NCBI GenBank assembly: GCA_026770585.1
Contig: MU646430.1
Span: forward strand, 290,726 to 303,868
Direction of reading: 5' to 3'
Length of the DNA: 13,143 nt
Origin: Baffinella frigidus
Taxonomy: Eukaryota > Cryptophyceae > Cryptomonadales > Baffinellaceae
Both the position numbers and the translations under genes were made by a program. The notes beneath the pieces are model-generated. The model searched no databases. It was not told the origin of the DNA and worked only from the letters and a program-made list of their open reading frames with translations. How positions within the stretch are numbered: the first letter of the stretch is position 1; every line of letters starts with the position of its first letter. Shown here piece after piece: positions 11,216 to 13,143 of this stretch.

Positions 11216-12904
11216 GTGCGTGGCTGCTGCCCACCGTCCCCTGTTGCGCACGCCAGAACACTGAGACGATGCCGGTGAGCCCTTGCTATGCCGACATGCT
11301 CCATGGACCGGATGCGGCGCGCAGGGGGGGCGCGGGAGGGTCCTCTTTGTACTTCCGGCTCCGCTCGGATATTCCGCCTTTTGTTTGCTCAGACCCCGAC
11401 GTGTCTGACGGCTCGGTGCGCCGCGAGCAGGAAGACAGGCTGCACACCCGTGGAGTTCGCCTGCCTGCAGGTCTCACCCATGGTGCCCTCGTCGGACTTC
11501 GGCTGGCAGCTTGCGCACTTTGTGCCGACTTCGATGTCAGCATGACCCATGCTGATTCTCGGCGCCCACACGCACAGGTCAAGCTTGCGGCTCTGTTCGC
11601 GCTGTACACGGACAACACCATCGAGCAGAAGGCCGCGCTGGTCCAGGCGCTGCAGGCGCTTCCAGCGGTCGGGGGCGGGGCGCGCGTGGGAAAAATGCGA
11701 GCGCAAGTCCAGGTGCCAACCCAGCCTCGCCCACCCCCTCCCCGTGGTGTCTCGGCGCCCCTTGCGCCGCAGCGCAACTGCTCAACACTCCCACTCCCCC
11801 GCAGATCCTCCTCGCGGAGTTCCACGCGGCAGAAGGCAAGGTGCAGCTGGCGTCGAAGCTTCTGGCGGACGCGCTGGCGCACAAGCCGCCCCCGGAGGCC
11901 GAGACGCGTGTCCGGGTCGCGCAGTTCACGCTCCAGGTCCTCGATCGCGTTTTTCACCAGGGGGGGGGGGCGGGGGGGGGGCAGGGAGCCCACGGGCTGA
12001 TTCGAGGGAGCGCTAATCTGAACGATCGTTGGTGCAGCTCGTTGTCTTCTTTCACTTTGTGGGTGTGTCGTCCCACTTTGTGGGGGTGTCGTTGCCGTTT
12101 ACTTTGCGCAGTTCGTTGTCTTGACTTTGTAGGGGTGTCGGCGGCTCGTCCTTCACTTTGTGGGGGAGTCGTCAGGGAGCATCTCCCAATATCCTGGTCT
12201 GGGCAGACCAGGATATTCTGCGGTGACACGCACCGCGCGCTGCACGCCGGAGGGAGGATGGTGTCTCGCGCGCCCGCCCCCCCCCGCGCGGCGGTGCTGA
12301 CGAGCGCCAGATTGTTGCGGTGCCAGGCGCAAATATTATGATTGTGCCAGCGCAAATATAATGTGCCAGGCGCAAATAGCTGTGCCAGGCGCAAATATTA
12401 TGATTTCTATCCATGGCAGAGGATCCACCTCCATAACCCTATTCCGATCGCGGCAGACCATGCGCGGCGACACCCATCGCGCGCTGCAAGACCTTGCACT
12501 TTGTGGGGCTGCCGTTTGTTGAGGGAGCATCTCCCCATCTCCTGGTCTGGGCAGACGATGTGCAGCGACACCAGCGGGGAGCTGCAAGACCTGCGCCGTC
12601 CTTCACTGTGTGTGGGGGTGTCGTTTGACCAGGGAGCATCTTCTAATCTCCTGGTCTGGGCAGACAATGTGCAGCGACACGCACCGCGCGCTGCACGACG
12701 GGGGGAGGATGGTGCCTCTCGCGCGGCCCCCTGCGGCGGCGTATAACCCTGTTTTGATCGCGGCAGACAATGTGCGGCGATACGCACCGCGCGCTGCAAG
12801 ACCTGCGCGCGGCCGCGGGCGAGCGGGGCATCGGCGCGCCGGACGCGGGCTCCACGGGGGCCGCGCTCGCGGGGCGCACGCTGTGCATGCTGCTTTGTGC
12901 GCAG
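11118..12904 (+). CDS. Multi-exon gene for an alpha-helical repeat protein, unknown function
   Basis: Model: exons 11118-11215, 11431-11470, 11578-11667, 11805-11936, 12767-12904 and on past the window. All junction phases agree (2, 0, 0, 0). The product is amphipathic helices: MPSLDGLMLCIGELERSGQ, IAIAVLNGCLKR, VKLAALFALYTD, IEQKAALVQALQAL, ILLAEFHAAEGKVQLASKLL, ETRVRVAQFTLQ, HRALQDLRAAAGE, RTLCMLLCAQ. The A..LL..AL..KP pattern recalls TPR, HEAT or PCI-type solenoids. The third and fourth exons show a faint likeness to eIF3m, but the order and spacing do not hold, so I give no name. The start could be internal, since CGCTGCAG just before 11118 could be an acceptor. Confidence 0.55.
11431..11470 (+). 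CDS. Helical-repeat gene, short second exon
   Basis: Acceptor GCCGCGAGCAG, 40 bases reading KTGCTPVEFACLQ, donor CTGCAG|GTCTCA. Phase 2 in, phase 0 out, the only choice in this intron that keeps the frame; another acceptor at 11390 gives a stop. Confidence 0.4.
11578..11667 (+). CDS. Helical-repeat gene, third exon
   Basis: Acceptor CACACGCACAG, 90 bases reading VKLAALFALYTDNTIEQKA then ALVQALQALPA, donor GCG|GTCGGG (weak). Phase 0 at both ends. Confidence 0.55.
11805..11936 (+). CDS. Helical-repeat gene, fourth exon
   Basis: Strong acceptor CACTCCCCCGCAG, 44 codons from ILLAEFHAAEGK to RVRVAQFTLQ, donor CTCCAG|GTCCTC. The frame stays open further (VLDRVFHQ) up to a poly-G tract at 11961, so the exon may end up to 24 bases later. 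Confidence 0.6.
12049..12171 (+). repeat. Tandem CACTTTGTGGGGGTGTCGT units in intron
   Basis: About five units of roughly 18-20 bases (CACTTTGTGGGTGTGTCGTC, CACTTTGTGGGGGTGTCGTT, GACTTTGTAGGGGTGTCGGC and others). The same unit precedes each copied acceptor at 12507 and 12604. Confidence 0.75.
12188..12217 (+). other. Perfect hairpin over a copied 3' splice site
   Basis: AATATCCTGGTCT and AGACCAGGATATT are exact 13-base complements around a GGGC loop. The AG of the copied acceptor (CTGGTCTGGGCAG) lies in the stem. In RNA this would hide the splice site. The other acceptor copies (12553, 12662) lack the right arm. Confidence 0.7.
12207..12260 (+). pseudogene. Copy 1 of the head of exon 12767
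   Basis: After acceptor CCTGGTCTGGGCAG reads TRIFCGDTHRALHAGGR. The CGDTHRAL core is kept; the first codons are changed by the hairpin sequence. No donor with the right phase recognised. Confidence 0.5.
12320..12405. repeat. Tandem GTGCCAGGCGCAAATATTAT repeat
   Basis: Four units starting at 12320, 12344, 12363 and 12382, 19-24 bases apart, AT-rich tails (AAATATTATGATT). GTGCCAGGCGCA is itself partly palindromic. Confidence 0.85.
12457..12502 (+). pseudogene. Copy 2 of the head of exon 12767
   Basis: Acceptor CCGATCGCGGCAG like that of the full exon, then TMRGDTHRALQDLA. One replacement (Cys to Arg), the rest identical or silent up to QDL. Confidence 0.5.
12555..12600 (+). pseudogene. Copy 3 of the head of exon 12767
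   Basis: Acceptor CCTGGTCTGGGCAG, then TMCSDTSGELQDLR. Frame kept; three residues differ from TMCGDTHRALQDLR. Confidence 0.5.
12664..12710 (+). pseudogene. Copy 4 of the head of exon 12767
   Basis: Acceptor CCTGGTCTGGGCAG, then TMCSDTHRALHDGGR. The GACGGGGGGAGGATGGTG tail is shared with copy 1. Confidence 0.5.
12767..12904 (+). CDS. Helical-repeat gene, fifth exon
   Basis: Acceptor TTTTGATCGCGGCAG, 46 codons reading TMCGDTHRALQDLRAAAGE ... AGRTLCMLLCAQ, donor GCGCAG|GTGCGA. Phase 0 at both ends and in frame with the fourth exon. It is the only one of five similar acceptor-plus-exon heads with a full-length exon and good donor. Confidence 0.55.
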
Positions 12905-12924
12905 GTGCGACCAATGCTCACACT

Positions 12925-13143
12925 CTAAACCCTGATCCCTAAACCACAAACCACAAACCACAAACCACAAACCCCTAAATCGGAAACACTGAAGCCGAGG
13001 CCCTCAACCCTCAACCTTCTACCTCAACCCCCAGCCCTCAACCCTCAACCCAGCCCCCTAAACCCTCAACCCCAAATCCTAAACCCCAAATCCTCAAACC
13101 CCAAACCCCAAACCCCAAACCCCAAACCCCAAACCCCAAACCC
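12925..13143. repeat. Heptamer array in intron, CCACAAA, CCCTCAA and CCCCAAA blocks
   Basis: Starts about 20 bases after the donor at 12905. Four to five CCACAAA units (12943-12972), a CCCTCAA block with irregular units (about 13000-13070), then seven or more CCCCAAA units to the window end, where the array is cut. Confidence 0.9.

Noticed and set aside
11578-11936. Naming the plus-strand gene eIF3m
   Set aside because: A faint likeness in two exons, but the linker between them and the following exon do not match that family's order.
11286-11993. 235-residue minus-strand open frame
   Set aside because: Antisense of the plus-strand helical exons; GC-rich codons leave the reverse strand open.

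Overview
This looks like nuclear DNA from a unicellular eukaryote, most likely an alga with a large, repeat-rich genome. The evidence is heptameric telomere-type repeats of the TTTAGGG class scattered internally, short exons flanked by canonical GT/AG splice sites, GC-rich exons, and many fold-back elements. A cryptophyte is my best guess, but haptophyte, prasinophyte, chromerid or dinoflagellate relatives cannot be excluded. No bacterial operon, tRNA, rRNA or CRISPR was seen. Nearly all long open frames here are shadows of repeats; the real coding information is in short exons of 27 to 138 bases.

Layout. 1-3150 is mostly repeats: a CCCCACA heptamer array, a tandem 266-bp composite repeat, a long degenerate CCCTAAA array (2236-2911), and two small minus-strand exon candidates (1948-2058, 2912-3012), the first resembling a DnaJ C-terminal segment. 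3160-9940 is dominated by one minus-strand gene read from high to low coordinates. Its last five exons (8838-8964, 7029-7098, 5937-5991, 4586-4644, 4030-4110 or 3760-3840) join in compatible phases into a complete C-terminal PB1-like (ubiquitin-roll) domain ending in ...DSDDEL. A further upstream exon is at 9863-9939. 10340-11117 is a gene-poor spacer, possibly a bidirectional promoter. 11118-12904 holds a plus-strand gene of at least five exons coding for an alpha-helical, TPR/HEAT-like protein that I do not recognise. The window ends in another heptamer array.

The outstanding feature is that almost every exon of the PB1 gene, and the fifth exon of the plus-strand gene, is accompanied by one to four partial or full extra copies, each with its own splice acceptor and/or donor. 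In the best cases the copies differ almost only at synonymous codon positions and keep intron phase. Between the copies lie fold-back elements built on a CCTACGGTAGG palindrome, and telomere-like heptamer runs that begin just after donors or end just before acceptors. This could be a system of duplicated, possibly mutually exclusive or micro-exons made together with intron-resident mobile elements, or an unusually preserved graveyard of exon duplications. All splice models are read by eye and need RNA evidence.
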